Part shown: positions 25,773 to 32,092 of the stretch, in pieces
Layout: each line of letters starts with the position of its first letter
How positions within the stretch are numbered: the first letter of the stretch is position 1
DNA from: an uncultured Schlesneria sp.
Lineage (GTDB): Bacteria > Planctomycetota > Planctomycetia > Planctomycetales > Planctomycetaceae
Direction of reading: 5' to 3'
Assembly: GCA_903911795.1 (NCBI GenBank)
Contig: CAIWEX010000528.1
Location: 1 to 32,092 of the forward strand
DNA: 32,092 nucleotides
Program-made: the position numbers and the translations under genes
The notes under the pieces: generated by a model
Database searches by the model: none
Seen by the model: only the letters and a program-made list of their open reading frames with translations
What the model was told of the DNA's origin: nothing

Positions 25773-27278
25773 TCAATAGGACTTCGCAAATACGCCGACG
25801 GTGTCAGTATCCTCGCCCGAAAAGACACACTTACCTGGCGTCTTCGGTTCATCCAGCGGGGCACAACGTACCGTCAGACGATGCTGCTTCAGCCATTCGT
25901 ACATTTCAGGCTTGTCGCAGAAGTGGGCATAGGCGAACCCACCGTTTTCCATCGAGCCTTCGTCGGAATCACCCAGGAAGGCCAGCAGTTCATCACGCGT
26001 CTGGACTCGTACGGAATTCGCCTTGAGGAACTTTTCGGCTGTCTCGAACAATTCCCGCTGAATCGTCTGCAACTGCGTCGCGGCAGTCGCGACGAGTTGT
26101 TCGACCGTCATGTTTTCCTTCGCGAGCGTATTACGCCGGAAGACAGTGGCGGTCCCGGCCTCAACTTCCTTCGGCCCAACTTCCACTCGCAATGGAACCC
26201 CGTGCTTGACCTGGTACCAGGCTCGATCACCGAACCGCATGTCGCGGTCATCGATCGTGACTCGAATCGTCTCACCTTCGTAGCGTTCGGCCATCAACAG
26301 GCTGCGAATCCGGTTTGCATACTGGATGACACCTTCTTTTTCGGCGTCGTTCTTGTAGATCGGAACGATGGCCACATGCTTTGGAGCCAGGCGCGGAGGA
26401 AGAACGAGTCCGTTGTCATCGCTGTGCGTCATGATCAGGGCACCGATCAACCGCGTGGAAACGCCCCATGACGTCGTCCAGGCAAATTTCTCCTGAGTAT
26501 CACGATCCTGGAACTTGATTCCCTGGGCCTTGGCGAAATTCTGCCCGAGGAAATGTGACGTTCCGGCCTGCAATGCTTTACGATCCTGCATCATCGCTTC
26601 GATGGAATATGTCGCAACAGCACCGGGGAAGCGTTCACCACTCGGTTTCTCACCGCAGACCACCGGCATCGCCATATAGTCCCGGGCGAATCGCTCGTAC
26701 GTCTTCAGCATCGTGTGCGTTTCTTCACGAGCTTCAGCTTCCGTAGCGTGAGCCGTGTGCCCTTCCTGCCAGAGGAATTCTGCCGTTCGCAGGAAGACGC
26801 GAGGTCGCATTTCCCAGCGAACAACGTTGGCCCATTGATTGATCTTGATGGGCAGGTCGCGGTACGACTGGACCCACTTGGCGTATGTCGCACCGATGAT
26901 CGTTTCGCTCGTCGGCCGGACAATCAGCGGTTCTTCCAGCAATCCGTCGGGAACGAGTTTCCCTTCAGAGTTCATTGTCAGACGATGATGCGTGACGACA
27001 GCGCACTCTTTGGCAAACCCGTCGACGTGATCCGCTTCAGACTGCAGGAAGCTGATGGGAATGAACAGTGGGAAATAGGCATTTTCGTGCCCGGTTTCCT
27101 GAAACATTCCATCGAGAACTCGATGAATGTTTTCCCAGAGAGCACAGCCCCAGGGCTTGATCACCATGCATCCGCGAACAGGCGACACTTCCGCCAGATC
27201 GGCGGCTTTCACAACTTGCTGATACCATTCGGCATAGTTTTCGGAACGGGTCGGTGTGATTGCGGTTTTTGGTGCCAT
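25773..27278 (-). CDS. proS: Prolyl-tRNA synthetase, type 3 (archaeal-like)
   Basis: A 501-residue class II synthetase charging tRNA(Pro) with proline. The ATG at 27278 gives the expected N-terminus (MAPKTAITPTRSENYAEWYQ). A longer frame to 27353 adds 25 residues that do not look like the family. Class II motifs are seen: motif 2 VRWEMRPRVFLRTAEFLWQE, the proline-site region SHFLGQNFAKAQGI, and motif 3 with the anticodon-domain start (NGLVLPPRLAPKHVAIVPIY). There is no editing (INS) insertion, and the chain ends GVFAKSY, the hallmark of type 3 enzymes with a C-terminal extension and terminal Tyr. In the C-terminal zinc-like domain the last Cys pair is reduced (GKCVFSGED instead of CxxCG), so zinc may be absent. 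The Shine-Dalgarno is weak. Confidence 0.95.
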   Translation of the reverse strand: MAPKTAITPTRSENYAEWYQQVVKAADLAEVSPVRGCMVIKPWGCALWENIHRVLDGMFQETGHENAYFPLFIPISFLQSEADHVDGFAKECAVVTHHRLTMNSEGKLVPDGLLEEPLIVRPTSETIIGATYAKWVQSYRDLPIKINQWANVVRWEMRPRVFLRTAEFLWQEGHTAHATEAEAREETHTMLKTYERFARDYMAMPVVCGEKPSGERFPGAVATYSIEAMMQDRKALQAGTSHFLGQNFAKAQGIKFQDRDTQEKFAWTTSWGVSTRLIGALIMTHSDDNGLVLPPRLAPKHVAIVPIYKNDAEKEGVIQYANRIRSLLMAERYEGETIRVTIDDRDMRFGDRAWYQVKHGVPLRVEVGPKEVEAGTATVFRRNTLAKENMTVEQLVATAATQLQTIQRELFETAEKFLKANSVRVQTRDELLAFLGDSDEGSMENGGFAYAHFCDKPEMYEWLKQHRLTVRCAPLDEPKTPGKCVFSGEDTDTVGVFAKSY

Positions 27279-27448
27279 TGTGATTTCAACGTATCGTATT
27301 GGGTTGGAACGACTCCACAGGTCGAGAGCCGCGAGGATAGCGGAAAGCGTCAAATCATTTCAACGTGGATTGCTGCTTATGACAGGGCGATGGTTTTTTT
27401 CAATGTAGGGTGGATTCAATGTTACCCACCTCTTTGTCTCTCGGCGTC

Positions 27449-27477
27449 GACTCCTCTGAGGATGAGGAGTCATTTTT
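27449..27477 (+). terminator. Hairpin plus T-tract, plus-strand orientation
   Basis: GACTCCTC at 27449-27456, a 7-base loop, then GAGGAGTC at 27464-27471, followed by ATTTTT. This is a good factor-independent terminator shape for plus-strand transcription, although both flanking genes run on the minus strand. It may belong to a repeat element or stop antisense transcription. Confidence 0.45.
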
Positions 27478-27496
27478 CGAGGCCGTGCTAGAGTTT

Positions 27497-27587
27497 GGGT
27501 GGCGGGGGCGCACTGGCTTTGCAGAAGCCCCCGAAACGGAATGATTTTGAACGGGGGCTTCCCCGAAGCGGGTACGCCCGGCCACCC
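27497..27587. repeat. Nested palindromic element (MITE/REP-like)
   Basis: The outer arms are GGGTGGCGGG (27497-27506) and CCCGGCCACCC (27577-27587), complementary apart from one missing base. The inner arms are GAAGCCCCCG (27524-27533) and CGGGGGCTTC (27552-27561), a perfect 10-bp match. It is about 91 bases with no coding potential. The layout resembles a small non-autonomous mobile palindrome or a structured RNA; no target-site duplication was confirmed. Confidence 0.5.
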
Positions 27588-27682
27588 TGTCGATTTGGAC
27601 CCATGAAGCGAGCACGGAAAACACTGATGACATGGAACGAAGCGATTCCCGTTGCGACAAAATCGACTCGCCCAACGAATTC

Positions 27683-29134
27683 TCACGACGGCCGAGTCAC
27701 ACTGCGAGAGCGTGTTTTCTCGACAAATCGCGGTGGAGGAACTGACGTCGATCTAGGCGATTCCGGTTCGCTGATAGCGATTTCCGCGGGAACGTCATCA
27801 TTGATTCCCGCCGAGAGAAAGATCCCGCGCCGCGAAATCGATTCCACGACATCCGCGACCAGAGTCATCGTAGGATGCGAATTCGGTTCGCGGACCGACT
27901 GTACCAGCAGCAGTGCAAACCACCGCAGCAGGATGCTCGCGGCAAACATCATCTGGAAGTGACTCATGACGAATCCCCCCACATTCCATGTCCGCCCCGC
28001 CAGTTGTGTCATGATCCATCCGGCAGCGATCGAGGTGACTCCGCCAACGATCCCCGCCAGTGCCTGGGTCGCCGCGATATACATTGTCCGGTTTTCTGTC
28101 GGCGAATGCTTGATCATGAAGCCGTTGTTGGCGATCAGAATCCCTGCATTTTGAGCGGCATCCAGCATGAAGAACGGAGCCAGCACCCAGAAGGCAATGT
28201 CGGGATTGTGCGGTGTCAGTAACAAAGCCAGCATGTTTGCGGACTTTGAAGCGACGCAAATCACCAGCACCGGGCGAGTCCCGTACCGATCAGCCCAGTA
28301 GCCGAGGGTCCGCGAAAACATCGCTCCGCCGACCCACGAAATGGTCCACAACAACAGAACTCGGAACAGGTCCATCTGCACCTCTTCCAGCAGATACAAG
28401 CTGATAAACGGAGCCCCCGCCATGGCGGCGAAATTCCAATAGCACATGAACCGGATGTAGCGGCGAAAGTCCTTGTTTCGAAACGGCGCACTCAAGACCT
28501 GCCGCAAGCGAGGACTCGGAACCTGAGTCACTTCCGGTTCATAAATGCGATGAAACAACAGCAGATCCAGTACCCCGCAAAGCGTGCCAATGCACGTCAA
28601 CACGGCATAACCGGCTTCAATGCCGAGTTCCGTCTTAAAGAGCAGAAAGGCCGCGACCGCCAACGATGCTGCCGCGGTAATCTGCATCCAGAACTGGCGA
28701 TGTCCCCAGAAATGGCTGAGTCCTTCATGAGGCAAATAATCGCCCATCCAACTGAGCCACAGCGGCGAGCTGAAATGGAGCAGTGCCTGATTCATCGCCG
28801 TCGTCACCAGTAATGTCACCACCCAGAACTCGGAGGACATGCCAGGAAACAACCACGGGCCGAGAGCTGTCGGCAGTAATAGCAGACGGTGCGTCATGGC
28901 GGCCCAGAACCACAGGCGCCGGCGATGCCGCAAGTGATTGACGACAACTCCTGAAATGAATTGCATGAACAACATCAGCGTCGGGAGTGCGCCCAAGATA
29001 CCGATATGCAGTTCATTGCCGCCGATGGAACGCAGATAGCGAATCGTCGCGGGCGACGTTGTCAGTTGGGTATAGGCGGCAGCCAGGCAGCCGGCGATCA
29101 CAATCGCCCGCTTCGCACCGGTTAAAGACCACAC
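27683..29134 (-). CDS. MFS transporter
   Basis: A 483-residue major facilitator superfamily protein with about twelve hydrophobic helices. The loop between helices 2 and 3 (ISGVVVNHLRHRRRLWFWAA) and the matching loop in the second half (SRTLGYWADRYGTRPVLVIC) carry the MFS signature pattern of a small residue followed by RxGxRP or basic residues. The central loop is short (YEPEVTQVPSPRLRQVLSAP). The C-terminal 60 residues after the last helix are hydrophilic and Ser/Pro-rich. The start is GTG at 29134; an in-frame stop lies five codons upstream. Substrate is unknown. Many planctomycetes carry this type of permease with no linked catabolic genes. It diverges from the nucleoside hydrolase gene. 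Confidence 0.85.
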   Translation of the reverse strand: MWSLTGAKRAIVIAGCLAAAYTQLTTSPATIRYLRSIGGNELHIGILGALPTLMLFMQFISGVVVNHLRHRRRLWFWAAMTHRLLLLPTALGPWLFPGMSSEFWVVTLLVTTAMNQALLHFSSPLWLSWMGDYLPHEGLSHFWGHRQFWMQITAAASLAVAAFLLFKTELGIEAGYAVLTCIGTLCGVLDLLLFHRIYEPEVTQVPSPRLRQVLSAPFRNKDFRRYIRFMCYWNFAAMAGAPFISLYLLEEVQMDLFRVLLLWTISWVGGAMFSRTLGYWADRYGTRPVLVICVASKSANMLALLLTPHNPDIAFWVLAPFFMLDAAQNAGILIANNGFMIKHSPTENRTMYIAATQALAGIVGGVTSIAAGWIMTQLAGRTWNVGGFVMSHFQMMFAASILLRWFALLLVQSVREPNSHPTMTLVADVVESISRRGIFLSAGINDDVPAEIAISEPESPRSTSVPPPRFVEKTRSRSVTRPS

Positions 29135-29546
29135 GGCATTCTCATTTCAAAACAAATTGCGAAATCCCAGGATGGCGACCGCGAAAACGAAACGTTTCGG
29201 CAGGACGCGCCGAAGGCGCTCAACTTCTCGAGTCTGATCTTGGGACAATTCAATTCATGGGTAAGTTCGGGAGGTCCCTGTTTTATCATAGGCCGCCAAA
29301 CGCGAGAAGATCGATCTGCCTCCCTGACCTGCGGGCTGCGGATTTCCGCAACATATTCAGCAACAGACATTTGCGTCCCATCCAAAGCGCCGGGGATGTA
29401 CCGCGATTGCATCGCAAACAGGGCAGGGCCACCAATCGCACATCACCTATGTTTGACAAACCTGTTGCAGGCGGTTTCACTTCGGATGCTGGATGGCGTT
29501 CGTAACACTCTACTTGCGCCCGAAGCATCCCTTTGAAGGAACTGTC
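29135..29546. other. Divergent intergenic region, no gene seen
   Basis: The 412 bases between the MFS gene (minus) and the nucleoside hydrolase gene (plus) have no convincing coding frame. A small GC hairpin, GCGCC-GAA-GGCGC, lies at 29207-29219. A perfect -35-like TTGACA is at 29453-29458, but the sequence 17 bases later (TTCACT) is a poor -10. The Shine-Dalgarno of the next gene, GAAGGA, is just before 29547. Confidence 0.45.
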
Positions 29547-30581
29547 ATGCTGCTGCCGGATTGTCGTTTTTCTGTTCTCATGGTCATCGCCTGCTCGCTC
29601 GCCGTTCCATTATCGCCGAATGGTCTCGGTGCGGCCGAACCCGTGCGATTAATTTTCGATACGGATATCGGAAACGATGTTGACGACGTCCTGGCACAGG
29701 GGATGATTCATTCGCTGGAATCGCGCGGAGCCTGTCGCCTTCTGGCAGTCACCATCACCAAGGATAGTGAACTGGCCGGTCCATTCGTCGATGCCATCAA
29801 TACCTTCTATGGTCGGCCTGACACTCCGATTGGGGTCGTTCGGCCGGGAAAGACGCCAGAACCCGGCAAGTTCCTGCCGATGGCTGCCGAGAAAAAGGGA
29901 GACGCTTTCCGGTATCCGCACGACCTGCTCGCCAGCAAAGATGCTCCTGAAGCCGTTTCACTGCTTCGCAAGACATTGGCAGCGCAGCCCGATGGTTCCG
30001 TAAGCATCGCCCAGGTTGGGTTTTCCACGAACCTGGCAAGGCTCATTGATTCGAAGCCAGATGCCGCTTCGCCGCTGTCGGGAATGGATCTGATTCGGCA
30101 AAAGGTAAAGCTCCTTTCCATCATGGCCGGAGCATTCACGGCGATCGGTGATAACAAGCACTATTGCGAATACAACGTCGTTCAGGACATTGAAAACTGC
30201 CGAAAGCTGGCGGATGAATGGCCAACGGATGTCGTTTGGAGTGGATTTGAGATCGGGATTGCCTTGCCCTATCCTTCAGAAAGCATCATTAAAGACTATG
30301 GGTACGTTGCCGACCATCCGCTGGCCGAAGCCTATCGCCGCTACGAAAAGCCGCCGCACAATCGTCCAACCTGGGACTTGACCAGCGTCTTGTACGCGGT
30401 ACATCCAGATCGCGGTTACTTTGATCTTTCGGCACCGGGTCGAGTCATCGTTGAAAAGGATGGCTTTACGACATTCGAACCGAAGGCCGATGGCAAACAC
30501 CGCTATCTGAAGTTGACTGAGATTCAGCGAGCCCGTGCTCTTGAATCGCTGGTCCAACTCAGCAGCCAGCCACCAAAGTAA
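29547..30581 (+). CDS. Exported nucleoside hydrolase (IunH-like)
   Basis: A 344-residue inosine-uridine preferring nucleoside hydrolase family protein, expected to split ribonucleosides into base and ribose. The ATG at 29547 is chosen because AAGGA precedes it and a signal peptide follows directly (LMVIACSLAVPLSPNGLGAA). A longer frame from 29493 is unlikely. The calcium-binding Asp cluster is present at residues 38-47 (FDTDIGNDVDDVLAQ), followed by LLAVTITKDSELAGPFVDAI. Later conserved regions include KLLSIMAGAF and SGFEIGIALPYPS. Export to the periplasm is unusual for the classical enzymes but common for planctomycete paralogues. It stands alone on the plus strand, followed by a palindromic element and a broken hypothetical gene. 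Confidence 0.88.
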   Translation: MLLPDCRFSVLMVIACSLAVPLSPNGLGAAEPVRLIFDTDIGNDVDDVLAQGMIHSLESRGACRLLAVTITKDSELAGPFVDAINTFYGRPDTPIGVVRPGKTPEPGKFLPMAAEKKGDAFRYPHDLLASKDAPEAVSLLRKTLAAQPDGSVSIAQVGFSTNLARLIDSKPDAASPLSGMDLIRQKVKLLSIMAGAFTAIGDNKHYCEYNVVQDIENCRKLADEWPTDVVWSGFEIGIALPYPSESIIKDYGYVADHPLAEAYRRYEKPPHNRPTWDLTSVLYAVHPDRGYFDLSAPGRVIVEKDGFTTFEPKADGKHRYLKLTEIQRARALESLVQLSSQPPK

Positions 30582-30611
30582 TTGCGTTCGAACGTCAGAA
30601 TCTCGCCTTTG

Positions 30612-30656
30612 TTCGGCGCGGGTCTCCGACCCCGCCGAAACCGACGACCGAAGGTC
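30612..30656. repeat. Imperfect hairpin pair downstream of nucleoside hydrolase
   Basis: TTCGGCGCGGGTC (30612-30624) pairs with GACCCCGCCGAA (30628-30639) apart from one bulged base, giving a long stem with a TCC loop. A second short hairpin, GACC-GAA-GGTC, follows at 30646-30656, and a T-rich stretch (CTTTTTG) begins near 30668. It may act as the terminator of the hydrolase gene. The sequence resembles a dispersed planctomycete repeat from memory; only one copy is seen here. Confidence 0.5.
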
Positions 30657-30703
30657 TCCTCTTCCGTCTTTTTGAACGAGACTTGCCAGCAAAGCAACTG
30701 AAG

Positions 30704-31423
30704 ATGGCAGCAGAGACCATGAGGTATTTCGAGCCGACAAAGGCCCCGCTCCTCGATCTTGCTTTTCGGCGAGTTGACGATTCCATGCTCCGTGAGATCG
30801 CAGAAGCGGACTATGGGATGGATTCTGATGCTCACCTGCAGGGCCTACTCGCCATTAAGGCGGGCCAGATGTATGTCCCCATGAAATGGAAGCCGAAAGA
30901 GGTTCTTGAACTGACTCGATGGACTGAACCGGAAGATCCGAGCTCAGAATCGGGATCGCCTGCAACTCGCGACCACTGGATGCGATTGCTTTCATGTGCA
31001 ATTCTCATTCGTGCCGCGGCCGAACCCGAAAACGACGGATATTTCAATGGCGAAGGATCCACGATTATTCAACTTGTCGACAGCGCGATCAAACTGGGTG
31101 AAGAAACGACAGTCGCAACACTTCAATTTCTCCGCTGGCGCATGGAATATCGTCGGCTCGATTAATGGAATCGTCCTTATTTTGCCGTTGCAGTCCTGCT
31201 GCTATCCGTATTGCTCAACAAATGCGATCCTCAAATCACTCGAGATTTGATTGCTGCCGCCAACTCCGAGGTCAACGCGTTTTCACAATTATTCGACGAT
31301 TGTCTGCTTTCGCAGAAGTGGAAAGACGCCACTCGCAGAATACTTTGCGAATCCGTTGCAGCAAGCGAGGATGTTCGACGATTTGGAACTTTGCTGCTTG
31401 GAAAAACGAATGCGGGATGGTGA
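30704..31423 (+). pseudogene. Hypothetical protein interrupted by an in-frame TAA
   Basis: A planctomycete-type conserved hypothetical protein, with no function known to me. From ATG 30704 (or ATG 30719, which gives the more familiar start MRYFEPTKAPLLDLAFRRVD) the frame runs to TAA at 31163-31165. It then continues in the same frame without any shift as WNRPYFAVAVLLLSVLLNKC and on to TGA at 31421-31423. The part before the stop (VPMKWKPKEVLELTRWTEPE, GHW/DHWMRLLSCAILIRAAAEPEN-like segments, LATLQFLRWRM-like segment) and the part after it form one helical-repeat-like protein of about 240 residues. A single base change from CAA, GAA or AAA would explain the stop. Upstream shorter products remain possible, so the 150-residue N-terminal part may still be made. 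Confidence 0.7.
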
Positions 31424-31435
31424 GGAATCTGTATT

Positions 31436-31500
31436 CTGTGGGTTGAATTCAGGCTATGATCATGGTCATCAGGCAGGCCATCCACGGTTACAACCCACAG
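31436..31500. repeat. Inverted repeat with 10-bp perfect arms
   Basis: CTGTGGGTTG at 31436-31445 and its exact reverse complement CAACCCACAG at 31491-31500 enclose 45 bases, which contain the small palindrome ATGATCAT. It lies between the interrupted hypothetical gene and the last membrane protein. It could be a terminator-like hairpin or a dispersed palindromic element; no T-tract follows. Confidence 0.55.
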
Positions 31501-31572
31501 GTGCCAAATCAATGAGTTGATGTCTCTGAAGTGGTCCCCGCCGCGTACTGACTTCTCCGACGGAACGTACCG

Positions 31573-32092
31573 ATGGCCTATTCCGAACCTGACGTCAAAA
31601 TTAAGACCTTGCTGCGGGTCGCTGTGATTGCGGTCGGCTGTCTGATTGCCGGGGTGTCACTGCTCGTGAGATCCTACCTGTATTCCCGACCGACTCCGTT
31701 GGAGTCATTACAAAAGGTGACGGGAACAGTCAAACTGGAAACGGGGATCCGTCGCGACAAAGAGTATCCAGTGCTGGTTATTGACCGCGAGCGGTATAAG
31801 TACCTGGATTGGTTTCCGAACGCTGACACGTTGCCGACAACACTGCGATCGGGCGAAACCATTTCGATCTGGACGGACGCCAAGGCGAATCGCTGGGTCT
31901 GGCAGATCGAACGAAATGGTGAGCAACTTGTTCCGTATGCGGCGGTCCATGACGCCGTCGCGGCAAACAAAGCCTGGGATCCCGTGCTTGGCGTCTTCGT
32001 GTTCGTGCTGGGGATCGTCGGATCGGTTCGGTTGGCGTATCTGACGAAACCATTCTGGCAGACCACGCCGCACAAGAAAAAGAAGACTGCTG
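31573..32092 (+). CDS. Hypothetical two-helix membrane protein, C-terminus cut by window edge
   Basis: The ATG at 31573 opens a frame of 173 complete codons that reaches the window end without a stop, so the gene is partial. The N-terminal helix is VAVIAVGCLIAGVSLLVRSY. A soluble domain of about 100 residues follows (SLQKVTGTVKLETGIRRDKE, YPVLVIDRERYKYLDWFPNA, GETISIWTDAKANRWVWQIE), rich in beta strands and resembling small OB- or SH3-like membrane-anchored domains, which is inference. A second helix, GVFVFVLGIVGSVRLAYL, leads to a Lys-rich tail (TPHKKKKTA). Upstream, GACGGAAC may serve as ribosome site. Function is not known. Confidence 0.75.
   Translation, partial: MAYSEPDVKIKTLLRVAVIAVGCLIAGVSLLVRSYLYSRPTPLESLQKVTGTVKLETGIRRDKEYPVLVIDRERYKYLDWFPNADTLPTTLRSGETISIWTDAKANRWVWQIERNGEQLVPYAAVHDAVAANKAWDPVLGVFVFVLGIVGSVRLAYLTKPFWQTTPHKKKKTA

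Larger units (their letters stand above)
27279..27682. other. Intergenic region with nested palindromes
   Basis: The 404 bases between the MFS gene and prolyl-tRNA synthetase (both minus strand) contain no convincing gene. They hold a degenerate GGGTGG...CCCACC motif (27405-27430), a terminator-like hairpin (27449-27477) and a nested palindromic element (27497-27587). The density of structure suggests remnants of dispersed non-coding repeats. Confidence 0.5.

Noticed and set aside
29453-29481. TTGACA as a promoter of the nucleoside hydrolase
   Set aside because: The -35 box is perfect but no acceptable -10 box lies at the right distance.

Overview
The window looks like a chromosomal segment from a planctomycete (Planctomycetaceae-type). 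The grounds are a DUF1501 protein with a twin-arginine leader, a YVTN beta-propeller/c-type cytochrome fusion, an archaeal-type (type 3) prolyl-tRNA synthetase, several sodium:solute symporters, a regulatory-like/cupredoxin-type secreted protein, and moderate-to-high GC with short gene clusters on both strands. Species assignment is inference from gene content only. No rRNA, tRNA, CRISPR array, intact insertion sequence or prophage was seen.

Left part (1-2908, minus strand): a large sodium:solute symporter, then a small two-helix membrane protein that starts on a GTGA overlap with the symporter stop and carries a +1 frameshift in a run of five G, then the N-terminal two thirds of glutamyl-tRNA synthetase, cut by the window edge. 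Next (3387-8631, plus strand) is a tight four-gene cluster: PhoH-like ATPase, 7TM-HD (PgpH/YqfF-type) phosphodiesterase, YbeY endoribonuclease and a CorC/HlyC-type CBS-domain membrane protein. This is the familiar ybeZ-ybeY-ybeX neighbourhood with the HD phosphodiesterase inserted, linking RNA maturation and possibly cyclic-di-AMP turnover. It is followed by a second sodium:solute symporter, a secreted propeller-cytochrome protein and oligopeptidase A (8729-14232).

Middle part (14251-21416): a broken Rpn-family nuclease gene (frameshift plus amber codon), a secreted/lipoprotein-like hypothetical, and a divergent two-gene RND efflux unit (membrane fusion protein plus a permease with an unusual extra hydrophobic hairpin). 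No outer-membrane channel gene accompanies it.

Right part (21438-32092): a hairpin between convergent genes, a secreted copper-protein-like gene, a TIGR04222-like membrane protein ending in a 17-glycine tract and Cys/Gly tail, a DUF1501 protein, type 3 prolyl-tRNA synthetase, an MFS transporter, a secreted nucleoside hydrolase, a hypothetical gene interrupted by an in-frame TAA, and a partial two-helix membrane protein. The intergenic spaces here hold several imperfect palindromes (around 24260, 27497, 30612 and 31436) that look like dispersed, structured repeats.

No clear new defence or mobile system is present. The most worthwhile leads are the small symporter-coupled membrane protein with its frameshift, the RND permease with a probable extra helix pair, the Gly/Cys-tailed membrane protein, and the family of palindromic intergenic elements. 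Three genes in 32 kb carry clean single-site disruptions beside otherwise well conserved reading frames, so either real decay or sequencing error must be considered.
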